From assembly GCA_903919105.1 (NCBI GenBank), contig CAIXGT010000053.1, forward strand, positions 1 through 6,497: 6,497 bases of DNA, in the 5' to 3' direction. Made by a program: the position numbers and the translations under genes. Under the pieces are notes generated by a model. It made no database searches. It saw only the letters and a list, made by a program, of their open reading frames with translations, and had not been told where the DNA came from. This document shows positions 1-5,670 of this stretch, piece after piece (position 1 is the first letter of the stretch; the number at the start of each line of letters is the position of its first letter). This DNA is from an uncultured Spartobacteria bacterium. GTDB taxonomy: Bacteria > Verrucomicrobiota > Verrucomicrobiae > Chthoniobacterales > UBA6821.

Positions 1-473
1 CGCTTGGAGAGAATGGGGCGGAGGATCCACTCGAGGTCGAGTGCTCGGTTGTGGACGATGCGGAGCTGGACGTTGGTGGAGACTCCGGCCCTCGGGTGAG
101 AGAAGACTTCCATGAAGTCGGAGGATGTGGTGGCCAGGAGCTTCCGGTTCATGAGGTGACGGACGGGCTGGCTCTTCATGAATTTCTGGAAGCGTGTCTT
201 GGTATTGCCCTCGTAGGCGAAGTCGATGAGGCGGGCGACATCGCTCCAGGTGCGCTCGGCGAACTGCGGGTCCTGCGCGTGCATGTAGACCTTCGCCAGC
301 TCGCGGCTGAGGACAGGCTGTGCGTTCGACTCGTTCTTGGCCTGGAGGAGTTTTTCGGCCTCAGTCTTGCTCTTGGTGCCTAGGCTCTCCCTAGCGCCCG
401 TGGTGCAATCCTGGGCGTAGTAGGTGCCGTGGGAGCGGTTTGATCTGCGGTAGAGACGGTATCTTGCCTGCAT
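1..473 (-). CDS. Tyrosine recombinase / site-specific integrase, N-terminal part (runs off left edge)
   Basis: Reading the minus strand from the ATG at 473 gives 157 codons without a stop up to the window edge. The protein begins MQARYRLYRRSN. Residues 5-50 (YYAQD, then ESLGTKSKTEAEKLL) resemble the N-terminal arm-binding region of phage-type integrases. Residues 55-155 (RTWSDVARLIDFAYEG, AGVSTNVQLRIVHNRALDLEW) resemble the helical core-binding domain of tyrosine recombinases, as I recall them from verrucomicrobial genomes. The catalytic domain with its Arg-His-Arg-Tyr residues would lie left of position 1 and is not visible, so activity cannot be judged. The product would integrate or excise DNA at an attachment site, here most likely the adjacent tRNA-Ser gene, which reads in the same direction 231 nt upstream. 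An alternative in-frame ATG at 500 has a better ribosome site (AAGGGGGAG, 11 nt away). I kept 473 because the family similarity starts there. Confidence 0.8.
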   Translation of the reverse strand, partial: MQARYRLYRRSNRSHGTYYAQDCTTGARESLGTKSKTEAEKLLQAKNESNAQPVLSRELAKVYMHAQDPQFAERTWSDVARLIDFAYEGNTKTRFQKFMKSQPVRHLMNRKLLATTSSDFMEVFSHPRAGVSTNVQLRIVHNRALDLEWILRPILSK

Positions 474-511
474 GTGGAGTATCCGGGATATGCAGACCAT
501 GACCGAAAAAA

Positions 512-538
512 CTCCCCCTTTGGCTCCCGGTTGGGAGC
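512..538 (-). promoter_or_regulatory. Leader hairpin and SD-like site upstream of the integrase
   Basis: On the minus strand, GCTCCC (538-533), loop AACC and GGGAGC (528-523) form a perfect 6-bp stem. Four nucleotides further on lies the purine-rich AAGGGGGAG (520-512), an SD-like site 11 nt before the ATG at 500. CTCCC of the first stem arm can pair with GGGAG of its own stem or with the SD-like GGGAG, so two structures exclude each other. The pairing is visible in the sequence. Any role in translation control of int is inference. Confidence 0.35.
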
Positions 539-601
539 AACATGCGAGTAGTGCTCGCTTTGTGGCATCCTTGGTTCGGGTAGTGCCTCCGCGATCCGAG
601 G

Positions 602-623
602 AGGGACACTTTTAGGGACACTT
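602..623. repeat. Two direct repeats of AGGGACACTT in the int-tRNA spacer
   Basis: AGGGACACTT occurs at 602-611 and again at 614-623, a 12-nt period in near-tandem. On the minus strand the unit reads AAGTGTCCCT. The position between an integrase gene and the 3' end of a tRNA gene is where recombinase arm-type sites or excisionase sites are often found, so these are candidate protein-binding sites. No function can be shown from the sequence alone. Confidence 0.6.
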
Positions 624-624
624 G

Positions 625-648
625 GCCCAAAAAGACCCTTTTTAGGGC
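625..648. repeat. Ten-bp inverted repeat, possible terminator or recombinase site
   Basis: GCCCAAAAAG (625-634) is mirrored by CTTTTTAGGGC (638-648) with one bulged A and a 3-nt centre. The G/C arms enclose A/T runs. Read on the minus strand it lies about 60-80 nt past the tRNA-Ser 3' end, so it could end the tRNA transcript. However, the T run sits inside the stem and not after it, unlike a standard intrinsic terminator. It directly follows the two AGGGACACTT repeats and may belong to the same binding array. Confidence 0.5.
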
Positions 649-703
649 GCCTCTCAAAATGGCAAGCCCTGTATTTATAAGGGTTGGCGGTCGATCGAGA
701 GGC
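649..703. repeat. 55-bp imperfect dyad abutting the tRNA-Ser 3' end
   Basis: The outer arms GCCTCTC (649-655) and GAGAGGC (697-703) are perfectly inverted. Nearly the same axis holds an inner pair, 662-670 with 680-688 (CCCT/AGGG plus flanking pairs, one wobble, one mismatch), around an AT-rich centre GTATTTATA (671-679). The element ends one base before the encoded CCA of the tRNA. On the minus strand the centre contains TATAAA, which could also act as a -10 box for int, but I see no matching -35 hexamer. Confidence 0.5.
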
Positions 704-704
704 A

Positions 705-730
705 TGGCGGAGGGGGTGGGATTCGAACCC
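705..730. other. Candidate attachment-site half at the tRNA-Ser 3' end
   Basis: Tyrosine recombinases encoded beside a tRNA gene commonly recombine within the T arm and acceptor end, leaving a direct repeat of the tRNA 3' end at the far end of the element. The T-arm distal strand, acceptor strand and CCA occupy this stretch. The second copy would lie outside the window to the left, so the exact core cannot be defined here. Confidence 0.3.
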
Positions 731-793
731 ACGGAGGCTTGTGACCTCTCCGGTTTTCAAGACCGGTGCAATAAACCGCTCTACCACCCCTCC
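705..793 (-). tRNA. tRNA-Ser (anticodon UGA)
   Basis: The minus strand from 793 to 705 folds as a class II tRNA of 89 nt including an encoded CCA (705-707). Acceptor arms GGAGGGG and CCCCTCC pair perfectly, and G at 708 is the discriminator base. The anticodon stem CCGGT/ACCGG encloses loop CTTGAAA, giving anticodon TGA (757-759 on the plus strand), which reads UCA and related serine codons. A long variable arm (GAGG...CCTC) is diagnostic for serine. The T arm is GTGGG-TTCGAAT-CCCAC. The 3' end faces the integrase gene, so this tRNA is a likely integration target. The intact acceptor and CCA show that any insertion restored the gene. Confidence 0.96.
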
Positions 794-804
794 AAGTTTC
801 AGAA

Positions 805-833
805 ATTGAACGTAATGGGATTGCGGGCATCAA
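805..833 (-). promoter_or_regulatory. Candidate promoter of tRNA-Ser
   Basis: On the minus strand TTGATG (833-828) and TTCAAT (810-805) are separated by 17 nt. Each matches four of six bases of the sigma-70 consensus (TTGACA, TATAAT). The -10-like box ends 11 nt before the tRNA 5' end at 793, so the leader would be very short. Spacing and position are good, but the match is only moderate. Confidence 0.35.
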
Positions 834-844
834 GTCGAGACTTG
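831..844. repeat. 14-bp palindrome overlapping the tRNA promoter region
   Basis: CAAGTC (831-836) and GACTTG (839-844) are perfectly inverted around a 2-nt centre. The centre is too small for an ordinary RNA hairpin, so a protein operator is as likely as a structural role. It overlaps the -35-like box of the candidate tRNA-Ser promoter. A chance palindrome cannot be excluded. Confidence 0.4.
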
Positions 845-855
845 CCGCGTTTGAC

Positions 856-878
856 AAAAAAATTGCCGAATCTCTTCG
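856..878 (-). terminator. Weak candidate terminator of the ACT-protein operon
   Basis: Downstream of the ACT-gene stop codon (minus strand) CGAA (878-875), loop GAGA and TTCG (870-867) form a short stem with a GNRA-type loop. GCAA and a run of seven T (862-856) follow. The T run and position, 12 nt past the stop codon, suit an intrinsic terminator. The stem has only four pairs, so this is weak. Confidence 0.3.
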
Positions 879-889
879 TCCCCATCAAC

Positions 890-1360
890 CTACCGCGAGA
901 GATCGCCCTGAGTCAGGATCTGATACCCCTCGCCCTGAAGAACGGTTGAGGCGCACTCGTTGTCATCGACATGGAGGACCAGTAAGGCCTTCCCACGGGG
1001 ACGCACCAGCAAGGGATAACTGAAAAGGAGATTCACCTCGGCCATCAGCAGGCAATTCAGCACACGGCCCAAATCTGCGGCCCCTTCCGCCAACTCCACG
1101 ACAAGCACGGTGGTCTCGACATGAGCAATATCCCGCTCATGCAACAGCTTCCCCACCAGCACGGGATCGCTCACAATCATCCGTGCGATGGCGGATTCAG
1201 CTGAATCCACGATGCTGAAGGCCAAAACAATGACTCCCTTGTGCTCGAAGAACTTCACCACCTCAAGGAGGGCTCCCACCTTGTTGTGGAGAAAGATCGA
1301 GAAGTGCTTCACGGGCACCCCTGTTACGGTTTCCTTGGTGGCTGAGGAGGGCGATGACAT
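890..1360 (-). CDS. Tandem ACT-domain protein
   Basis: The 156-residue product contains two ACT-type regulatory modules and no catalytic domain. The first covers about residues 18-80 (VKHFSIFLHNKVGALLEVV, with the N-x-V-G ligand-loop pattern at 26-29). The second covers about 83-150 (DLGRVLNCLLMAEVNLLFSY, then KALLVLHVDDNE). ACT domains bind small ligands, often amino acids, and act as regulatory subunits. The layout resembles acetolactate synthase small-subunit-like stand-alone ACT proteins, but no partner enzyme is in this window and the ligand is unknown. The protein has no signal peptide and should be cytoplasmic. It is the last gene of a three-gene operon, starting 4 nt after the TAA of the gene upstream, without a clear SD site, which suggests translational coupling. 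It ends with TAG. Confidence 0.85.
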   Translation of the reverse strand: MSSPSSATKETVTGVPVKHFSIFLHNKVGALLEVVKFFEHKGVIVLAFSIVDSAESAIARMIVSDPVLVGKLLHERDIAHVETTVLVVELAEGAADLGRVLNCLLMAEVNLLFSYPLLVRPRGKALLVLHVDDNECASTVLQGEGYQILTQGDLSR

Positions 1361-1364
1361 GGGA

Positions 1365-1880
1365 TTATTTGTAGCAGTAGACTAGGGAGAAATCGAGCGA
1401 CCCTTCGGTCGGTCTGTTTGTTTTCTTCATCCCCTCCACTCCGATAAAGTACTTCCCACTTTGAGTCGGCGCAACTCCGGCTGCACTCCGTGTCCCTTCG
1501 GCGTTGGCCTCATTGTGCCAGAGTTCGGTTTTCACTGGCTTGCCGGAGGCATCATAGACTGTGACGCGCAGCAGGGCTCCGGTCGCCTGAGAGGCAGCCA
1601 CAAACCAGTAATTCTCTCCTGCAAAGAGCGTCACCTGGAGAAAGACGGGCGCTCCTTTGGAGAGAGTGGCGCTCCACTCCCCATCACGGATCCTGAACCC
1701 GTCGTTCTGAAAAGCCCCGGCCGTTTCCAAAGCCATCCGGCGTGATTCCGTCGGAATCGATTCCATAACTTTCGCCGATGAAGAAACTGTATCCTGTGCC
1801 ATCATCCTCGCAGAAAAACCGAGCAGCAGGATCACCGTCAGGGATAGCGTTTCCCTCAACATGATTTTTTTGATTCTCAT
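1365..1880 (-). CDS. Predicted secreted protein of unknown function
   Basis: I do not recognise a named family for this 171-residue protein. It begins with a clear export signal: a basic n-region (MRIKKIMLR), a hydrophobic core at about residues 12-22 (LSLTVILLLGF) and a probable cleavage near residues 24-28 (SARMMA). The mature part has alternating hydrophobic strands (ATLSKGAPVFLQVTLFAGENY, TGALLRVTVYDASGKP, GKYFIGVEG). It resembles small beta-sandwich domains such as pre-peptidase C-terminal modules, though this is inference. Its ATG overlaps the TGA of the upstream gene by 4 nt, and the ACT gene follows 4 nt later. An internal ATG at 1862 (M7) is a possible alternative start that keeps the hydrophobic core but loses the first basic residues. 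Confidence 0.75.
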   Translation of the reverse strand: MRIKKIMLRETLSLTVILLLGFSARMMAQDTVSSSAKVMESIPTESRRMALETAGAFQNDGFRIRDGEWSATLSKGAPVFLQVTLFAGENYWFVAASQATGALLRVTVYDASGKPVKTELWHNEANAEGTRSAAGVAPTQSGKYFIGVEGMKKTNRPTEGSLDFSLVYCYK

Positions 1881-2749
1881 GATTTGGGTGGTTTAGTGCT
1901 CAATGCGGGAGAGGGAGTGGCGGTGGGTGCTGGAGTCGAGGAACTGAGGATCGCTTTCACGACAACCGAGCAATCGTCATAAATCTTTTTATAGTTTTTC
2001 CGCAGGGTATCACCCTTCGGATCGGGATTTTCAAGTAGGGAGGCCGTTGTTTCCAGGGTTCGCTTTACCGCCGGGACTAGGGCCTCTCTCTTCATACGAT
2101 CGGGAAGAGCATCGAGTTGCGTGGCTAGCTTTCTGGCCAACTCTGGCTGATAGATCACCCCTGCCCCCTGCAGCGAATCACTGGCAAGCACGACACCAGT
2201 GGCGACCTCCAGGCCTCTCAGCCATGCGGCGGCGGAAGTGAGAATGACCAGATCGCGGTCTTTCTGCCCCATCATGGTGTTTTTAACCTCGTTCTCTGTG
2301 GCCTCCAGCTCATCGGAAAGAGCGTCCCAATCGTTATTATCGGCAAATTCCATGAGGCTGTTTCCTCTCCCGAGCAGGCTCTGGCTAACACCCAGTGACT
2401 TGGCCAGGGCCATCAACTCGCGGCCGACATTCTTAACCTGCTGACCATCCTGAGCCTCAACCGCGATATAACCGTTGGCCGTGAGAACGCCGACAGCAAG
2501 GGCAAGCTGGGGACGCTCGGTTGTCACCGGTGCGGTGGCAGGCGTGACAAGCGTGGCCCAATTGGGTCTGCAGGCCTTGTTCAGCGCTGCAAAGACCTCT
2601 CCAGGAGATGGCACACTCAGGGCGTCCAGGAAAACGGCGACCTGTTTCTGCGGCTCCGTCATCGGGGTATTCGCAGGGTCCATGGACTGGGCTCCGTGGC
2701 AAGCGATGGCCATCAGCGCCAGAACGCCAAAATGTCTGCCAGTCTGCAT
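1877..2749 (-). CDS. Predicted exported protein, possible lipoprotein, with Pro/Thr/Ser-rich tail
   Basis: I do not recognise a family for this 290-residue product. I chose the ATG at 2749 because it puts a signal peptide at the very N-terminus (MQTGRHFGVLALMAIAC). The next ATG upstream, at 2806, would add 19 residues that hide the signal and overlap the divergent helicase gene. Cys17 follows A-I-A, a weak lipobox, so a lipoprotein is possible but cleavage after residues 20-22 by ordinary signal peptidase also fits. The mature region looks largely helical, with many Leu/Ala/Glu heptad-like stretches. The last 22 or so residues are a low-complexity Pro/Thr/Ser tail (STPAPTATPSPAL), as in cell-wall or surface linkers. 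It is the first gene of the operon and overlaps the next by ATGA. Confidence 0.7.
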   Translation of the reverse strand: MQTGRHFGVLALMAIACHGAQSMDPANTPMTEPQKQVAVFLDALSVPSPGEVFAALNKACRPNWATLVTPATAPVTTERPQLALAVGVLTANGYIAVEAQDGQQVKNVGRELMALAKSLGVSQSLLGRGNSLMEFADNNDWDALSDELEATENEVKNTMMGQKDRDLVILTSAAAWLRGLEVATGVVLASDSLQGAGVIYQPELARKLATQLDALPDRMKREALVPAVKRTLETTASLLENPDPKGDTLRKNYKKIYDDCSVVVKAILSSSTPAPTATPSPALSTKPPKS

Positions 2750-2775
2750 GATTTCTAGATACACCAGATGATCGC

Positions 2776-3462
2776 ATGTTGCCAGAACCGAACCACTCCC
2801 CCACATTCGAGAGTAGTAACACCATCCGCCGCACCGATCTGCCGATCGAGGAACTGCGCGAAGGAATCATCTCCGAACTGACCGGGGGCAACCGCGTGAT
2901 CGTGGAAGCTCCCACGGGTTCAGGAAAATCGACCCAGATTCCCCAGATGCTGCTCGATGCGGGGATCCTAGGTTCAGGTCGCGCCGTGATCCTTCAGCCA
3001 AGAAGGCTTGCCGCTCGTATGCTAGCTGCCCGTGTCGCTCATGAACGCAAGGGCCGTGTTGGTGACGAAGTCGGTTACCGGATCAGGCTGGATGATGCCT
3101 CAAGCTCCACAACACGCCTCCTCTTTGTCACCGAAGGCATTCTTGTACGCCAGATGCTGGGAGATCCTGACCTGAGGGGAGTGAGTGCTTTGCTCTTTGA
3201 TGAATTCCACGAGAGGCACCTCTACAGCGATATCTCGCTGGCCCAGGCGCTGGAGCTTCAGGCGACCCGTCGACCCGATCTGAAGATCATCGTCATGTCG
3301 GCGACCTTGGATACCTCAGCGCTGGCCGACTATCTGCAACCCTGTGCTGTCCTCCGCTCCGGGGGACGGACGCATCCCGTCGATATCGAATACCTCACCC
3401 GGGATCCCGGAGAGGAGAAGCCCTGGGACCTCGCTGCCGATGCTGCGGAGACCATGCTGTAG
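2776..3462 (+). CDS. hrpB: ATP-dependent helicase HrpB, N-terminal half, ended by in-frame TAG
   Basis: This is the first 228 codons of a DEAH/RHA-family helicase of the HrpB type, an RNA-helicase-like ATPase of poorly known cellular role. Visible motifs are the start region LPIEELREGI (22-31), Walker A APTGSGKST (45-53), motif Ia QPRRLAAR (74-81), motif II DEFH followed by ER (142-147) and motif III SAT (175-177). Together they form RecA-like domain 1. The reading frame stops at TAG 3460-3462 and continues in the same frame with the rest of the protein, so this half alone lacks motifs V and VI and should not be a working helicase. ATG 2776 is the first ATG after an in-frame TGA at 2749-2751. 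There is no strong SD site. Only 26 nt separate it from the divergent gene start at 2749. Confidence 0.85.
   Translation: MLPEPNHSPTFESSNTIRRTDLPIEELREGIISELTGGNRVIVEAPTGSGKSTQIPQMLLDAGILGSGRAVILQPRRLAARMLAARVAHERKGRVGDEVGYRIRLDDASSSTTRLLFVTEGILVRQMLGDPDLRGVSALLFDEFHERHLYSDISLAQALELQATRRPDLKIIVMSATLDTSALADYLQPCAVLRSGGRTHPVDIEYLTRDPGEEKPWDLAADAAETML
3460..3462 (+). other. hrpB: In-frame amber codon interrupting hrpB
   Basis: CTG-TAG-AAG breaks an otherwise continuous 857-codon frame (2776-5346). The residues on both sides (AAETML before, KTTGNLLVFMPG after) run straight through the region that joins the two RecA-like domains of HrpB proteins, so no bases are missing or added. One base change from CAG, AAG or GAG would explain it. 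TAG also ends the ACT gene in this window, which speaks against general reassignment of the codon. Confidence 0.9.
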
Positions 3463-3489
3463 AAGACCACCGGCAACCTCCTAGTCTTC

Positions 3490-5346
3490 ATGCCCGGCAC
3501 CTACGAGATCTCGCGGACCATCTCGACGCTGAGGGTAAGGCTACCGGCAACGATTGCCGCCTTGCCCCTTCACGGGGAACTCACTCCCGCCGATCAGGAT
3601 GCGGCTGTCTCTTCGGGCGGCGGCCGCAAGGTGATCGTGGCGACCAACGTTGCGGAAACCTCCCTGACCATCGACGGGGTCACCGGCGTCATTGACAGCG
3701 GCCTAGCCCGAATCGCGAGTTTCGATCCCCGGCGTGGCATCAACACACTCCTGATCGAGAAGATCAGTCGGGCCTCAGCTGATCAGCGTGCGGGCAGGGC
3801 GGGACGCACAGCACCCGGGGTCTGTCTCCGTCTCTGGACCGAGCGTGAACACACTCGACGCATCCCCCGCGAGGCTCCGGAGATCCATCGTGTCGACCTG
3901 AGTGAGGTCCTACTCACGCTCAAGGCCGCTGGATTTGCTTCCATGGATGCGATCCGCTGGCTGGATGCTCCCAAGGATCAGGCCCTGACACGGGCGGAAA
4001 CACTCCTGCGGGATCTCGGGGCACTCGATCATGACGGAGAAATCACTCCGATGGGACGACGGATGCTGGCCTTCCCCACGCATCCCCGTTATGCCCGCAT
4101 GCTTTTGGCGGCCCAAGAGTACGGCTGTGTCCGCGCCGTGGCCCTGATGGCGGCACTGACCCAGTCGCGTCCGCTACTGCTTCGCACAGACCGCAAGACG
4201 GAGGAGGAGCGTCAGGATCTCTTCGGCGGTGGAGGCTCCGACTTCTTGGTAATGGCCCGCGCCTTCCGCTGGGCTGAGAAGAATGATTTCCGGGCAGACC
4301 GCTGTCGCCAACTCGCCGTCCATGGCGATGCCGCACGTCAGACAGCCAAGATCTTCGAGCAGTTCCTCAGACTTGCCGAGAATCAGGGACTCGATGTAGA
4401 CGCTCCATCGGCGCCGGACGAATCCTTGGCCCGCTGTATTCTGGCCGGATTTGCCGACCAGGTGGCACGTCGGCGAGGCGCAGGTACAAACCTCTGCGAT
4501 ATCGTACATGGACGCCGAGGACTGCTTACCAAGGAGAGTGCCGCCGCAGAAAGCCGGCTAGTGGTTGCCGCGGAGATCAGCGAGATCGGTCAGGGCAGCG
4601 GCGATGTCCGCGTCCAACTCTCGATGGTGACCGCCATCGACGAGCAGATGCTGAGGGATCTCTTCCCGGACGAATTCATTGATAGGAACGACTACTTCTT
4701 CGACACATCCACCAACCGCGTCGTGAAGCGCACTGAGAAGGTCTTCAGGGATTTGGTGCTCGAATCGGTTCACCGCGATGCCCAGCCATGCGAGGAAGCC
4801 TCCATCGTCTTGGCTGCTGCTCTGGCCGAAGGGGATCTTCCCCTCCCCACGTGGAAGGAAGAGACCGAGGAGTGGATGCAGCGGGTTCAATGGCTGGCCC
4901 ATCACCATCCGGAGCTCGAACTTCCCTTATTCGATGAGACAGAGCGCCAACTCGCTCTGGAGGAGTGGTGCCGGGGAGCGGTGGGCTACCGCGAAGTAAA
5001 GGATAAACCGGCTCTCCCGGCTCTCCAGTCGCTGCTGAGTCCAGCCCAGCGCTCGGCCCTTGAACGTCTCGCTCCCGACCGCCATGAACTCCCCGGAGGG
5101 CGCAAGGCCCGCCTGCTCTATAAGGCAACCGGCCAGGTCACCATGAGCGCCCTGATCCAGGATCTGTACGGCGTGACATCCGCTCCGAAACTGGCAGGGG
5201 GGAAAGCCGAGGTGACGATCGAGATCCTGGCTCCGAATCGTCGACCCATCCAGATCACACAAGATCTCAACTCCTTCTGGAAAGAGACCTATCCGAAGAT
5301 CAAGCCGGAGCTATCACGCCGCTACCCAAAGCACAAGTGGCTGTAA
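3490..5346 (+). CDS. hrpB: ATP-dependent helicase HrpB, C-terminal part after the amber codon
   Basis: These 618 codons continue the HrpB frame. They hold PLHGELTPADQ (26-36), motif V TNVAETSLTIDGVTGVIDSG (52-71), motif VI QRAGRAGR (99-106), a winged-helix/HA2-like region (about 135-225, DLSEVLLTLKAAG, PMGRRMLAFPTHPRYARM) and the HrpB C-terminal domain. The last ends in the family signature RRPIQITQDL, FW, YP, ELSRRYPKHKW (584-617). Read through the TAG, the protein would be about 856 residues, normal for HrpB. ATG 3490 lies 27 nt after the stop and falls inside motif IV (LLVF is encoded before it). No SD site precedes it, so independent translation is doubtful. The intact downstream frame and conserved residues suggest the nonsense change is recent or an error. 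Confidence 0.85.
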   Translation: MPGTYEISRTISTLRVRLPATIAALPLHGELTPADQDAAVSSGGGRKVIVATNVAETSLTIDGVTGVIDSGLARIASFDPRRGINTLLIEKISRASADQRAGRAGRTAPGVCLRLWTEREHTRRIPREAPEIHRVDLSEVLLTLKAAGFASMDAIRWLDAPKDQALTRAETLLRDLGALDHDGEITPMGRRMLAFPTHPRYARMLLAAQEYGCVRAVALMAALTQSRPLLLRTDRKTEEERQDLFGGGGSDFLVMARAFRWAEKNDFRADRCRQLAVHGDAARQTAKIFEQFLRLAENQGLDVDAPSAPDESLARCILAGFADQVARRRGAGTNLCDIVHGRRGLLTKESAAAESRLVVAAEISEIGQGSGDVRVQLSMVTAIDEQMLRDLFPDEFIDRNDYFFDTSTNRVVKRTEKVFRDLVLESVHRDAQPCEEASIVLAAALAEGDLPLPTWKEETEEWMQRVQWLAHHHPELELPLFDETERQLALEEWCRGAVGYREVKDKPALPALQSLLSPAQRSALERLAPDRHELPGGRKARLLYKATGQVTMSALIQDLYGVTSAPKLAGGKAEVTIEILAPNRRPIQITQDLNSFWKETYPKIKPELSRRYPKHKWL

Positions 5347-5403
5347 GCGACTGAGGGATGACAGCTGAATAAAAACTTAAAACAGTTGGCTGATTGTTTA
5401 TAC

Positions 5404-5443
5404 ATTTCAACCCTTCAACTTTTTAACGCTTTAACCCTTAATT
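5404..5443. repeat. Degenerate 8-bp tandem repeat (NNTTYAAC) between convergent genes
   Basis: ATTTCAAC, CCTTCAAC, TTTTTAAC and GCTTTAAC follow one another exactly at 8-bp period (5404-5435). A fifth, decayed unit CCTTAATT runs over the lipoprotein stop codon. On the minus strand the constant part is GTTRAA. The tract fills the short space between the end of hrpB and the end of the lipoprotein gene. It may be a slippage product or a binding site; no known element is recognised. Confidence 0.5.
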
Positions 5444-5638
5444 CGTCTTGGGGAACTGGGGCGGATTGCTCACATAATCCGAGTCGGAGGACTTGGTGGA
5501 AGAGGAGCTCGAACCCGTCATCTTCTCCTGACTCCAAGATGCTGCGCCGGTGATGTCTTCCCCAACTCCTTTGAAGGTGTTGCATCCGGCAAGCAGGAGA
5601 GGAGCCGCAATCAGAGGAATGAACAGCAGAGTTTTCAT
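5438..5638 (-). CDS. Small entericidin-like lipoprotein
   Basis: The 66-residue product starts with a textbook lipoprotein signal (MKTLLFIPLIAAPLLLAGC, lipobox LAGC with the lipidated Cys at 19). It continues CNTFKGVGEDITGAASWSQ, which resembles the entericidin EcnA/EcnB family of tiny envelope lipoproteins. The tail is Ser-rich and polar. Real function in this organism is unknown. The frame is open upstream to an ATG at 5674 that overlaps the acyltransferase stop by 4 nt (ATGA). I prefer 5638 because it places the lysine and hydrophobic core at the N-terminus, but coupling from 5674 is possible. A weak GGAG lies 14 nt before 5638. It is probably co-transcribed with the acyltransferase gene upstream. 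Confidence 0.75.
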   Translation of the reverse strand: MKTLLFIPLIAAPLLLAGCNTFKGVGEDITGAASWSQEKMTGSSSSSTKSSDSDYVSNPPQFPKTN

Positions 5639-5670
5639 AGTGAGATCCATAACTCCAGTCGTACTGCTTG

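Noticed and set aside
51..383. Plus-strand 110-codon acidic frame
   Set aside because: It is the complement of the integrase coding frame, which has clear family features on the minus strand.
380..787. Two minus-strand frames (380-787 and 391-732) across the tRNA and the integrase leader
   Set aside because: They start inside the tRNA and run through the repeat-rich spacer in frames other than the integrase. No protein family is recognisable.
890..892. Genome-wide reassignment of UAG as a sense codon
   Set aside because: The ACT gene ends with TAG at the expected family length, so TAG appears to act as a normal stop here.
659..949. Plus-strand 96-codon frame containing GVGFEPTEACDLSGF
   Set aside because: It is the antisense reading of the tRNA-Ser gene, a known source of false proteins, and it also overlaps the end of the ACT gene.
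3460..3490. Functional split of HrpB into two separately translated subunits
   Set aside because: The restart ATG has no SD site and falls inside motif IV. A simple nonsense change or sequence error explains the data better.
5362..5392. Intrinsic terminator after hrpB (CAGCTGA/TTGGCTG stem)
   Set aside because: The stem has two wobble pairs, a 17-nt loop and no proper T run after it, so it is too weak to call.
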